DNA of 5,704 nucleotides, taken from the NCBI GenBank assembly GCA_027488055.1, contig JAIYCK010000390.1, positions 1-5,704 on the forward strand. The letters run 5' to 3'. This document shows, piece after piece, positions 5,675 through 5,704 of this stretch. Origin of the DNA: Flavobacteriales bacterium. Its GTDB lineage: Bacteria > Bacteroidota > Bacteroidia > Flavobacteriales_D > Sanyastnellaceae. A program made the translations under genes and the position numbers. The notes beneath the pieces were generated by a model. It saw nothing but the letters and a program-made list of their open reading frames with translations. It did no database searches and was not told the DNA's origin. Numbering within the stretch: the first letter of the stretch is position 1; every line of letters starts with the position of its first letter.

Positions 5675-5704
5675 CTCAACTCCGCTGCCCTCAACTCCGC
5701 TGCC
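5675..5704. repeat. Tandem 15-bp repeat, two perfect copies, running off the window
   Basis: CTCAACTCCGCTGCC occurs at 5675-5689 and again at 5690-5704. The preceding CCGCTGC (5668-5674) is shared with the end of the 98-bp repeat and acts as a partial first unit. The array may continue beyond the window. It is the A variant of the CTCGACTCCGCTGCC-like units at 5005-5041. Confidence 0.85.

Overview
The window looks like chromosomal DNA from a Bacteroidota bacterium, plausibly of the Saprospiria/Chitinophagia/Cytophagia side, though the lineage cannot be fixed from the sequence alone. The evidence is: an O-antigen ligase/polymerase-like C-terminus with the GVGTGD...HNQYL pattern; a large secreted protein with the LETGGM and LGWINCDRF motifs that I associate with Bacteroidota hypothetical proteins; a single-chain double-ATPase peptide-type ABC protein; start codons without convincing Shine-Dalgarno sequences; and a candidate promoter of the TTG-N17-TAnnTTTG type.

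Layout. Positions 1-591 (+) hold the C-terminal part of a membrane polysaccharide ligase/polymerase that begins outside the window. A convergent 104-bp gap follows, then a 525-aa exported protein of unknown function on the minus strand (696-2273). A 181-bp divergent intergenic region separates it from a two-gene plus-strand unit. This unit is a 174-aa lipoprotein of unknown function (2455-2979) whose stop codon overlaps, as ATGA, the start of a 572-aa fused ATP-binding protein (2976-4694). That protein resembles DppD and DppF (or OppD and OppF) joined in one chain. No permease or substrate-binding protein gene is next to it, so the rest of the transporter must be encoded elsewhere.

The last 1,010 bp (4695-5704) contain no credible gene but are full of repeats. 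I see one apparently more complete copy of a structured repeat (about 5192-5374) and two partial copies. The first partial copy carries only the left 27 bp (4977-5003). The second carries only a 98-bp internal segment (5576-5673). In the most complete copy, nested inverted repeats fold into a long imperfect palindrome (5240-5374). Three of the six substitutions between the 98-bp copies fall in predicted stems, and all three turn Watson-Crick pairs into G.U pairs on the plus strand. Both partial copies break off where a GC-rich array with the unit CTCRACTCCGCTGCC begins. Between the 98-bp copies lies a further group of hairpins next to a poly-A run. This noncoding repeat cluster is the least explained and most interesting part of the window.
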